A stretch of DNA of 5,446 bases, from NCBI GenBank assembly GCA_963966275.1, contig CAWZYQ010000200.1, positions 1-5,446 of the forward strand. The letters are read 5' to 3'. Below are positions 1 to 5,417 of this stretch, in pieces (position 1 is the first letter of the stretch; each line of letters begins with the position of its first letter). The notes beneath the pieces are model-generated. The model searched no databases and was not told the DNA's origin. It worked only from the letters and a program-made list of their open reading frames with translations. The position numbers and the translations under genes were made by a program. This DNA is from UBA10427 sp003500135 (lineage in GTDB: Bacteria; Bacteroidota; Bacteroidia; Cytophagales; Cyclobacteriaceae).

Positions 1-570
1 AAGATTATTATCAATGAGGAAGATAATAAAGCCAAACAAACCTTAGAGGAAATAGAGGAATCTATGATCCGCAAACTTCAACAATTAGAAATTAACCTGG
101 ACTCTGCTTTAAAAGTGATTGATATAGCGAGCAATCTTAAGCAATACTGGCTGGCCAAAGACAATATTTTTACTTCAAAGGAGTATCTTCTGCTCGTTCA
201 TGACGCCACTACTGCCGGCCGGGTATTCAGAGAACTGGAAACCATAAATATCTCCAACATTACTATTCAACTGCTTGAACATTCCAAAATCGAATATTTT
301 AGAAAACTGGTAAAAATAGAAGCTGTCAAAGCTGCAAAAGCAAAAGCAGAAGCGATGTCAAATGCAATCGGTCAAAGTGCGGGCAGGGCCTTATATATAG
401 AGGAATTAAATAGTGTCAATCGTTTTCAGGGCTATATGCCAGGGGTAGCTAATACAATTATGGTCAGAGGAACTTCTGAGATTTATGGTAACCGATCGCC
501 TGGACCCATTATTGAATTCGGTAAACTTGAACTGGAGTATAAGGTGATGGCCCGTTTTAAACTGAATTAA
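1..570 (+). CDS. SIMPL (DUF541) domain protein, 3' part
   Basis: The frame is open from base 1 without a stop, so the gene begins upstream of the window; 189 codons are visible. The Met at 64 is internal and not a convincing start. The central helix (LVKIEAVKAAKAKAEAM at 322-372 or near) followed by an AIGQSAGRALYIEE-like segment is the signature of the SIMPL/DUF541 family, in which Ala/Lys-rich helices with the pattern A..KA..KAEA precede the stretch 'G...G.-L.I.E'. The C-terminus ends in alternating hydrophobic residues (GKLELEYKVMARFKLN), fitting the final beta strand of this fold. Known members are mostly periplasmic or envelope-associated, but their biochemical role is poorly defined. 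The signal peptide, if present, lies outside the window. The family call is made from motifs only. No partner gene is obvious, since the next gene has its own promoter-like box. Confidence 0.8.
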   Translation, partial: KIIINEEDNKAKQTLEEIEESMIRKLQQLEINLDSALKVIDIASNLKQYWLAKDNIFTSKEYLLLVHDATTAGRVFRELETINISNITIQLLEHSKIEYFRKLVKIEAVKAAKAKAEAMSNAIGQSAGRALYIEELNSVNRFQGYMPGVANTIMVRGTSEIYGNRSPGPIIEFGKLELEYKVMARFKLN

Positions 571-590
571 ATACCTGTATTTAACTCAGT
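561..590 (+). terminator. Stem-loop over the stop codon of the SIMPL gene
   Basis: Bases 561-573 pair with 578-590 over 13 positions with a single mismatch (566 against 585), leaving the four-base loop CCTG. The TAA stop at 568-570 sits inside the left arm. No U-run follows on the + strand, so this is not a textbook intrinsic terminator. It may protect the transcript 3' end or terminate weakly. The stem is AT-rich, which lowers confidence. Confidence 0.35.
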
Positions 591-757
591 TACATCAGAA
601 TAGCTGCTGGCGCCAATACCTGTTTCTATTCTACTGACTGGTTTAGCTAATTTTTATATATCAAATCCAGCCGGTAGTACTATAATCTTCTTGAAAAAAC
701 GGGAAAATTCTTCAGCCCATGCATCTTATGTAATTAAAAGGATTATTGCTTTTTTTA

Positions 758-765
758 TAAATTTG
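758..765 (+). promoter_or_regulatory. TAnnTTTG -7 box of the DUF2892 gene
   Basis: TAAATTTG matches the Bacteroidota -7 consensus TAnnTTTG exactly. It lies 26 bases before the ATG at 792, which would leave a leader of roughly 20 bases. No clear TTTG -33 element is seen at the expected 17-23 base distance, as the DNA there is simply A/T-rich. The leader has no Shine-Dalgarno sequence but is A-rich, which is common in this phylum. Confidence 0.45.
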
Positions 766-791
766 TCCATGAGATAAAAACTAACCAAATT

Positions 792-998
792 ATGAAAAAG
801 AATATGGGTAATGCAGACCGAATTATCAGGATGATAATCGCTGCGCTCGTTGCAGTTCTCTACTTTACAAATGTGATCACGGGCACTTTGGGTATTGTAC
901 TTTTGGTTCTTGCCGGTGTGTTCGTATTGACCAGTTTAGTGAGCTTTTGCCCTTTATATGCACCATTCGGCATACGGACCTGCAAGACAAGCCAATAA
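792..998 (+). CDS. DUF2892 (YgaP-like transmembrane) protein
   Basis: This 68-residue protein is complete. It opens with MKKNMGNADRIIRMI, the typical start of the DUF2892 / YgaP-like transmembrane domain, and has two hydrophobic helices at about residues 12-29 and 33-51. The family's closing motif follows: FCPLYAPFG at 52-60, then IRTC at 61-64, with cysteines at 53 and 64. Length and architecture match stand-alone members. In YgaP the domain anchors a rhodanese, but here it stands alone, so no sulfur-transfer activity can be inferred. It is expected in the inner membrane with little exposed outside the bilayer. It appears to be a monocistronic unit: a TAnnTTTG box lies 26 bases upstream and an intrinsic terminator starts 13 bases after the stop. 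Family identity is fairly secure and function is unknown. Confidence 0.85.
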   Translation: MKKNMGNADRIIRMIIAALVAVLYFTNVITGTLGIVLLVLAGVFVLTSLVSFCPLYAPFGIRTCKTSQ

Positions 999-1010
999 TG
1001 GGTTAATAAT

Positions 1011-1045
1011 CGGCCGTATTTGAAATGCGGCCCGACTCTTTTTTT
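1011..1045 (+). terminator. Intrinsic terminator of the DUF2892 gene
   Basis: GGCCGTAT (1012-1019) pairs with ATGCGGCC (1025-1032), with one G-U wobble (1017:1027) that exists only in + strand RNA. The stem is followed after a few bases by seven Ts (1039-1045). It starts 13 bases after the stop codon of the membrane-protein gene. The wobble and the U-run both assign it to the + transcript. Confidence 0.75.
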
Positions 1046-1094
1046 AGAACAACCCTAAAGAATAGGTCAAAAAATGCATTGCGCTCAAACATTA

Positions 1095-1117
1095 AGGCCA
1101 CCAATACCTGGCAGCCT
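1095..1117 (-). terminator. Hairpin downstream of the HU-like gene
   Basis: In the minus transcript, bases 1117-1109 pair with 1103-1095 over nine positions, two of them G-U wobbles (opposite 1099/1113 and 1100/1112). On the + strand these would be mismatches, so the structure favours minus RNA. It begins 17 bases after the HU-like stop. A run of six Us (1074-1069) follows only about 20 bases later, so termination is plausible but the layout is not classical. Confidence 0.35.
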
Positions 1118-1133
1118 GTTGTTGGATTCCGGG

Positions 1134-1397
1134 CTACGCATTTCTTTCAAATTTTAAGAGGCCTAACATTTTATAAAAAGCCTGGGTGGGCCTGAATCGA
1201 ACGCTTACTTTTTTAATATCATCCGAACTCACCTCTTCTGCTGTATCACTGCCTTTGGCATTGGCTTTCAAACTCAGTGACCCCAGGTCTCCCAAACCAA
1301 TAACACGCCCATGAGCCAGCTCCTTTGGGATCAATTTGAAAAGATTGATAATGATGGAATACACATCCCCTTCGCTTACACTGGATTTTTCAGACAT
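1134..1397 (-). CDS. HU-like DNA-binding protein, C-terminal part (frameshifted)
   Basis: These 87 residues carry the core of the Bacteroidota HU-like ('HU-HIG', histone-like) family: SEKSSVSEGDVYSIIINL, then LIPKELAHGRVIGLGDLGSL at about 22-41, the acidic stretch GSDTAEE, IKKVSVRFRPT at about 61-71, and a C-terminal LLKFER. Such proteins are nucleoid-associated DNA binders. Family members are usually about 120-150 residues and start with a strand that is absent here; it is found intact in another frame just upstream (1376-1510). One added base in the five-G run (1398-1402) would join the two parts into about 125 residues. The ATG at 1397 corresponds to an internal hydrophobic position of the family (usually Ile or Leu), so it is probably not the natural start. 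The gene may be a pseudogene, contain a sequencing error, or use frameshifting. Family call is confident; functional status is open. Confidence 0.8.
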   Translation of the reverse strand: MSEKSSVSEGDVYSIIINLFKLIPKELAHGRVIGLGDLGSLSLKANAKGSDTAEEVSSDDIKKVSVRFRPTQAFYKMLGLLKFERNA

Positions 1398-1510
1398 CCC
1401 CCAATGTATGCCGTATCAATACGGTCAACACTTTTTAAAATGGGGTAAAATTTCGGTTCGGCGTTAGCATCCCCGGGATCCTTCCGTGCAATGATACTGT
1501 ACTTTGACAT
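1376..1510 (-). pseudogene. HU-like DNA-binding protein, N-terminal part (other frame)
   Basis: The minus frame starting at 1510 reads MSKYSIIARKDPGDANAEP, then KFYPILKS and RIDTAYIGG. This is the normal N-terminus of Bacteroidota HU-like proteins, where 'ARKDP...P-KFYP' leads into the first helix. It then leaves the family's frame at the G-run (1402-1398), reads seven unrelated codons and stops at 1376-1378. The rest of the protein continues in the frame starting at 1397, overlapping by 22 bases. The upstream region is AT-rich with no Shine-Dalgarno sequence. Compared with relatives recalled from memory, the join seems about one residue short before SEKSS, so a loss of one or four bases would both fit. 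Confidence 0.7.
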
Positions 1511-1746
1511 GATTGTAATATTTAAAAGTTCAAAATAATTTTTCAGGTCAATGTGCGCATCATATCATCCCATTTGTAAAAAGAATTTCATTAGCATATG
1601 ATCCACTTTTGATCTCATCCTATTATCTTCAGGCCAAAACCTGAATTCGCTGTTCATGAAGGTATTTTCAGCCAACAAAAAGCAAATTACTGATCAGTCA
1701 AATGGCGAAAAATTCCGGAAGATAATATTATGATGTATGCCGCTAT

Positions 1747-1803
1747 CCAAATATACGCCGGTTATATTTGGCCGGTTTCAGTTATAACCAATTTATATTG
1801 GCC
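1747..1803. repeat. Cluster of AT-rich inverted repeats
   Basis: CCAAATATA (1747-1755) is followed after seven bases by its exact complement TATATTTGG (1763-1771). Then come the palindrome GTTATAAC (1781-1788) and CCAAT..ATTGG (1788-1800, five pairs, a four-base loop). TATATTTGGCC (1763-1773) and TATATTGGCC (1794-1803) also form near-identical direct repeats. The repeated half-site CCAA(A/T)(A/T)TA suggests an operator or a decayed mobile-element end. No adjacent gene indicates which. Confidence 0.4.
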
Positions 1804-2051
1804 TATTTTGTTAAAAAATGTTAATTTATTTTATTCAAAACAATTACACAACTAATATATATGGTAATTCACCTGATAATACGGGGCTTATTTCCTTTCA
1901 AACGTATTTACAAGGATATATGACCACTGATTTGCCAATCAACGATGGAGTTGCACTATGTGATGGTACTTGAGCTGGCGACAGGAATTAAGTAGTTAAT
2001 TGCAACAAAGTCTATACATGAGTGAAGTATGTTATAGAGTAGGCTGCCATC

Positions 2052-2113
2052 TCACCGCCGTAACTTGAAAACTTCACGGCGGTGAACTGACAAAGTCACC
2101 GCGGTGACTTTGT
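2052..2113. repeat. Tandem GC-rich inverted repeats sharing TCACCGC arms
   Basis: Two strong dyads lie six bases apart. In the first, TCACCGCCGT (2052-2061) pairs perfectly with ACGGCGGTGA (2076-2085) around a 14-base loop. The second is a perfect palindrome of 24 bases (2090-2113) centred between 2101 and 2102, with core GTCACCGCGGTGAC. The four arms carry the same heptamer TCACCGC or its complement (2052-2058, 2079-2085, 2096-2102, 2101-2107), so they can pair in alternative ways. The cluster is about 110 bases past the GH5 stop codon. It could end that transcript, but no U-run follows on either strand. A regulator-binding site or a REP-like element are alternatives. Confidence 0.75.
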
Positions 2114-2224
2114 GTGCTATTCAGGGAAAAGGTTTTCATATGCTTTTATTTGGAGATATATTTGAATAACAACACCCGGTTGTATTTGTAGTACGGCTGA
2201 GACTTATTAGAGGCATTCTTAGGT

Positions 2225-4174
2225 CTAAAACTTAATGATCCTGTTTTTTATCAGCTTTTCCGAGTGCTCCGGCCTTAGCAAGACGGCATAGCAGCCGCTG
2301 GGCAGGTGGCGGATGTCAATTGTTTGTTGAGGCGATATGGTTTGGTGATATGCGACCTGACCTTGCAGATTGATAATCTTGCAATCATAGGCGCCTTTAC
2401 CAGGTATTTTTAAATACAATACATCTTTGGTAGGATTGGGATATACTACTACTTTTTCATTCCAGCTATCACCGGCAATGGGCGTGATTGCCTCTTCCCA
2501 CTGGCCCGTTTCCAGTATCTGGGCGGTATCAGTATTCGTCAGCACCAGGTTGTCGATCCAGATCCGACCTTCTCCAAAAGCTTCATGTTCGGAAACGAGC
2601 TCAAATTTGTCTATTGCGGACCAGTCGAATTTACCTTCCGGATTGAACCACTCACCATCATCCCACGATCCCTGCTCTGTGAACTCCGTTAACGGTATCC
2701 GCACATGATGCCAATAGCGGTCATTTCCCATCAATTCCGTTGAAAGTGTATATCGCATACGCCAGGGATGGTCGTCATCACCTGTTTTGGTATCGAGAAA
2801 ACGAATATCAACAGGCACTGTGCTTTCGGTACTTCTCACGAAAAATTCAACGACATAGTCATCAGCCACCAACTCTGAAAGATCCCGGTTGGGTACAAAG
2901 TCAAACGTAATGCTATGGTATTGCTCGGCGCCATACCAGTTGAGGCAGTAGCTATCATTATTGGGCATTTCGGCAGAATAGAAATCTACCGTGCCGCCAT
3001 CGGAATAAACCTGGCTGCTGATGTGCTGCTCTACAAAATCGGTATAATAAGGCATGCCCACGCTATCCGGCTTTTGAATGTATTCCGTCTGCTCAGGCAC
3101 ATCAAAACCCAGTGCACGAAGAAGGTCAACGTTCAGGTCGTGATCAAACAATCCATTGCTGCCTTTTTCAAATATACCAAACCCGCCGTGGTAATCCCAT
3201 GAGGTCCAGGCTATAGACTTTGCTTCCAGGTATTTTCTAACCTCATCATACCAATAGACGCGATCCTCCTGACCGCTATTGTTCATCAGCACGCCAAACT
3301 CCCCACAAAAAAGGACCACATCATTCTGCTCCTGAAAGGCCGCTGCAATATCGATAAGTTCATGTACCTTGTTTAAGGCGCCCTCTTCATCGTATCGATT
3401 ATAGGCATCTTCAATCCAGCTGCCTTTTATGGCATCGGGAACACCCGGCATTTCGCTGGCCTCATACGGAAAAGGAATTCCCCCAAGGTCCACCATACTT
3501 GGTTCCACCCATGACGCGCCCTGGTGCGTAAAAATAAAGGGATCATAAAAGTGAAAGGTGTAGATCAGGTTGTCATCCTCATAGATCGGCATATCAGCAA
3601 GCAGATGGAAACTGTTAAAGTTGGCCGGTCCGACTATGATCGTATGCTGGTCGTCGTACTGCCGGATCGTATTGATCACATCACCCTGGATATCATTCCA
3701 CAGCGATGCGTCGATGCCATGGGGCTCGTTCAATAGTTCGTAATACAGCTTATCAAAGCGGCTTTTGTAGTGTTCAGCCATTTGTGCCCATACTTTTTCC
3801 AGTATATCTCCAACCTCCGGAGAGGTCGCTTCACTGGGATCAAAAGTATGGTTATCCAGGATCAGGGCGATATCTACCTCCTCTGCCCAGGTCACGGCCT
3901 CATCAAGGAATTCCAAGAATAAAGGGTCCAGGGTATAATTTGGCGCTCCGTCGGTCATGTAGTGCAGATTAATAGGAAGTCGGATCACATCACACCCCAG
4001 GCTCTTAATGTTTTCAAAATCCTTTTTGGTGTATTTCGTGAACTGCACGCTTCGGGCACCAGGCGACTGAAACCAGTTGGTAAGGTTTACGCCTTTATGA
4101 AATGGTAACTCCTGCCCTGCTAGTGAAGAATACAGGAATACCAGGGTCAGACTTAGTAGTATAAAAATGCGCAT
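2225..4174 (-). CDS. Secreted GH5 endoglucanase-like enzyme with T9SS sorting domain
   Basis: This 649-residue protein has a signal peptide (about 1-19, SLA-G site, no lipobox cysteine). A glycoside hydrolase family 5 barrel spans about 24-360. The conserved GH5 set is visible: Arg65 (VIRLPI), His109 (DNH), Asn149-Glu150 (LLNEP, acid/base), His208 and Tyr210 (TFHFY), Glu292 (CGEFG, nucleophile) and Trp326 (TSWDY). Residues about 385-547 look like a beta-sandwich carbohydrate-binding domain ending in EGRIWIDNLVL, similar in style to CBM11 or CBM4/9 modules; the exact family is uncertain. Residues 575-649 (VYPNPTKDVLYL to the end) form a type A C-terminal sorting domain for T9SS. The enzyme should therefore act at the cell surface or outside, on beta-1,4-glucan or a related beta-glycan; the substrate is inferred. 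The start is fixed by the signal peptide and by GGAGGG four bases before the ATG. Confidence 0.9.
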   Translation of the reverse strand: MRIFILLSLTLVFLYSSLAGQELPFHKGVNLTNWFQSPGARSVQFTKYTKKDFENIKSLGCDVIRLPINLHYMTDGAPNYTLDPLFLEFLDEAVTWAEEVDIALILDNHTFDPSEATSPEVGDILEKVWAQMAEHYKSRFDKLYYELLNEPHGIDASLWNDIQGDVINTIRQYDDQHTIIVGPANFNSFHLLADMPIYEDDNLIYTFHFYDPFIFTHQGASWVEPSMVDLGGIPFPYEASEMPGVPDAIKGSWIEDAYNRYDEEGALNKVHELIDIAAAFQEQNDVVLFCGEFGVLMNNSGQEDRVYWYDEVRKYLEAKSIAWTSWDYHGGFGIFEKGSNGLFDHDLNVDLLRALGFDVPEQTEYIQKPDSVGMPYYTDFVEQHISSQVYSDGGTVDFYSAEMPNNDSYCLNWYGAEQYHSITFDFVPNRDLSELVADDYVVEFFVRSTESTVPVDIRFLDTKTGDDDHPWRMRYTLSTELMGNDRYWHHVRIPLTEFTEQGSWDDGEWFNPEGKFDWSAIDKFELVSEHEAFGEGRIWIDNLVLTNTDTAQILETGQWEEAITPIAGDSWNEKVVVYPNPTKDVLYLKIPGKGAYDCKIINLQGQVAYHQTISPQQTIDIRHLPSGCYAVLLRPEHSEKLIKNRIIKF

Positions 4175-4177
4175 GTT

Positions 4178-4183
4178 CCCTCC
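4178..4183 (-). promoter_or_regulatory. Strong Shine-Dalgarno of the GH5 gene
   Basis: In the minus transcript GGAGGG stands three bases before the ATG at 4174. Most other starts in the window lack such a site, so this one supports the chosen start and suggests efficient translation. No promoter box is clear in the 78-base gap, so read-through from the upstream gene is possible. Confidence 0.6.
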
Positions 4184-4252
4184 ATTTAGTTTGAGGTTAA
4201 AATATCGTTAAATCCTGGCAAAGGACTTCCCTGTGGTTACATGTCTTGAAGC

Positions 4253-4900
4253 TTACGCATACATACGGATGATCCGCCGCTCGATGTATTTCAATAGCAA
4301 TTCCGCTTGTGTATCCGTCGGGCTCATTAGCAAGTCATTCAGCTTGATCAGTTGACGGTTCACCATAATCTCATCCCAGATGCTAAGTCGAAGCAGCTTA
4401 ATTTGGTTTCTGACGGCGAAAAGGTCTTTAACAAATTGCTGGTAAGCGATCAGCTTCCATCCTGCGGCGCCATTCAGCCCCAGATCTCCCGGCTCCTCGG
4501 ACCGGCCAAAGTGCTTTTCTGCTAATGGGCTCGTCCAAACCCCCGGTGCAGCGCCCGATTTGAGGCATTCATTTTCATGTTTGCGACAGTACATCCTGTA
4601 TTTGTTCAGGTCAACCCCGTGCATATTAGGATAAATATCATTTCTTAGCGTAACCTGTCGGTAGCGGTTAAAATGCAGCTGGTCATCAAGCTCCACTACA
4701 AAGCGGCCAAATGTCATCTGGTAACCCTTTATCTCCACGCAGGGCCTTTCTCCTTTTCCTCCCAAACTTTCATACACCTGCTCCAGTTGCTCCTGACTGA
4801 TCGGATCGGCCATTTTTTTACAATGAATGTAGTGTTCATCGCCGTTGGGCAGGTATTTGGAGCTAAAAATCTTATGTAGCGTTTTCGTTCTCAGGTTCAT
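4253..4900 (-). CDS. Conserved-type protein of unknown function
   Basis: I recognise the look of a widespread uncharacterised bacterial protein but cannot name its function. From the ATG at 4900 it has 215 residues, soluble, with no signal peptide or membrane helix. Visible blocks are VVELDDQLHFNRYRQ at about 68-82, YCRKHENEC at about 104-112, WTSPLAEKHFG at 122-132, then GDLGLNGAAGWK, and a helical C-terminus rich in charged residues. The acidic E-L-D..HF block resembles the sheet of VSR/DUF559-type nucleases, but this is inference. The two cysteines with a histidine at 105-112 could bind metal. A longer start at 4957 adds 19 residues, but these would cover a perfect TACCTTTG box four bases before the inner ATG, so 4900 is preferred. 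The GH5 gene follows after 78 bases on the same strand, perhaps co-transcribed. Confidence 0.7.
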   Translation of the reverse strand: MNLRTKTLHKIFSSKYLPNGDEHYIHCKKMADPISQEQLEQVYESLGGKGERPCVEIKGYQMTFGRFVVELDDQLHFNRYRQVTLRNDIYPNMHGVDLNKYRMYCRKHENECLKSGAAPGVWTSPLAEKHFGRSEEPGDLGLNGAAGWKLIAYQQFVKDLFAVRNQIKLLRLSIWDEIMVNRQLIKLNDLLMSPTDTQAELLLKYIERRIIRMYA

Positions 4901-4904
4901 GCCG

Positions 4905-4912
4905 CAAAGGTA
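4905..4912 (-). promoter_or_regulatory. TAnnTTTG -7 box of the unknown-protein gene
   Basis: TACCTTTG (minus strand, 4912 to 4905) matches TAnnTTTG exactly and ends four bases before the ATG at 4900. The transcript would be leaderless or nearly so. No convincing TTTG -33 element lies at the usual distance. It decides the start of the downstream gene: the alternative ATG at 4957 lies upstream of the box. Confidence 0.5.
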
Positions 4913-4982
4913 AAGAAGTTTCGGAATCAGGGTTAATAATGACGAAAATTCTACCATACCGGACTTATATAGCGAAAGACAC

Positions 4983-5043
4983 GTACAACCCGTATAAGTA
5001 TTCTGACTAAATGAAATTTAATCGGTTGTATTTTTAGTTGTAC
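4983..5043. repeat. Inverted repeat in the divergent intergenic region
   Basis: GTACAAC (4983-4989) and GTTGTAC (5037-5043) are exact complements flanking 47 bases. A third related copy, CGGTTGTA, sits at 5023-5030. They lie between the divergently transcribed unknown-protein gene and the nucleotidyltransferase gene. They could be an operator shared by both or an old insertion boundary. The arms are short, so chance is not excluded. Confidence 0.3.
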
Positions 5044-5102
5044 ATCAATCAACATTGAATAACTCGATAAATCAATAGACATTATTTCCTATATTTAAGT
5101 CA

Positions 5103-5417
5103 ATGAATGAAAAAGAAATAATTCAAAATATAAAGAAAAGTGTAAAAAAAACTGACCCAACAGCAGAGGTTTACCTTTTTGGGTCAAGAGCAAAAGGAAA
5201 TCCACATGAACAATCAGATTGGGATATTCTAATTCTTGTTGATAGATTGAAAATCACGAATGAAATTGAAGATAGAATCAGGGATGGCTTATATCCAATA
5301 GAATTAGAAAGTGGTCAAATCATTTCTGCTTTTTTATACCCAAAAAAATATTGGGAAACTGAATTAAAGTTTTCCCCGCTATACAAAACCATTTCTGAAG
5401 AAGGTATTCAACTATGA
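5103..5417 (+). CDS. MNT-type nucleotidyltransferase (likely antitoxin)
   Basis: This complete 104-residue protein is a minimal nucleotidyltransferase domain. VYLFGSRAKG (23-32) holds the GSR nucleotide-binding motif, and SDWDILILV (38-46) holds the two metal-binding aspartates 39 and 41. A third acidic residue may be Glu67 or Glu69 in the strand near YPIELESGQIIS. Length and motif order match MntA-like antitoxins, which in characterised pairs transfer AMP from ATP to a HEPN RNase toxin and block it. Its TGA overlaps the next ATG by four bases (ATGA), indicating translational coupling to the partner. TATATTTA (5090-5097), one base off TAnnTTTG, is a possible promoter box but is very close to the start. 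The gene is clearly more A/T-rich than its neighbours (many AAA, ATT and GAA codons), suggesting horizontal acquisition. The antitoxin role is inferred from family and layout. Confidence 0.85.
   Translation: MNEKEIIQNIKKSVKKTDPTAEVYLFGSRAKGNPHEQSDWDILILVDRLKITNEIEDRIRDGLYPIELESGQIISAFLYPKKYWETELKFSPLYKTISEEGIQL

Larger units (their letters stand above)
1511..2224. other. Gene-free AT-rich region
   Basis: I find no credible gene here on either strand; all open frames are very short and unlike known proteins. The part next to 1510 must hold the HU-like gene's promoter, but no exact TAnnTTTG with a partner TTG could be placed. Bases 1800-1860 are extremely AT-rich. The stretch contains an inverted-repeat cluster at 1747-1803, a 10-base palindrome (1689-1698), a six-base-pair hairpin (1628-1645), and the GC-rich tandem inverted repeats at 2052-2113. 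The right-hand 110 bases are the 3' flank of the GH5 gene and contain no intrinsic terminator before the GC-rich repeats. Confidence 0.6.

Noticed and set aside
597..656. Second terminator after the SIMPL gene (AGAATAG..CTATTCT, then a T-run near 652)
   Set aside because: The seven-pair stem has a loop over 20 bases long and the T-run is about 20 bases away, so this is too weak to call.
1861..1973. Small + strand frames of about 17-20 codons
   Set aside because: They are very short, resemble no known protein and are expected by chance.
1763..2164. TATATTTG boxes on the + strand at 1763-1770 and 2157-2164
   Set aside because: Both match TAnnTTTG, but no + strand gene follows either and no -33 element is visible. 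Such matches are expected by chance in this AT-rich DNA, and the first is explained by the inverted repeat.
2427..3972. Four open frames on the + strand (2427-2708, 2915-3202, 3524-3736, 3706-3972)
   Set aside because: All lie antisense inside the well-supported GH5 gene, have no recognisable domains or start signals, and show protein composition typical of antisense reading.
4210..4228. Terminator between the unknown-protein gene and the GH5 gene
   Set aside because: There is a seven-pair hairpin with one wobble in minus RNA, but only a short, interrupted U-rich stretch follows. It is insufficient to separate the two genes.
4673..4879. Open frame on the + strand, 68 residues
   Set aside because: It is antisense to the unknown-protein gene and has no family features.
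4983..5043. Integron attC site
   Set aside because: The outer arms GTACAAC and GTTGTAC do not fit RYYYAAC and GTTRRRY, and no proper inner arm pair is seen.
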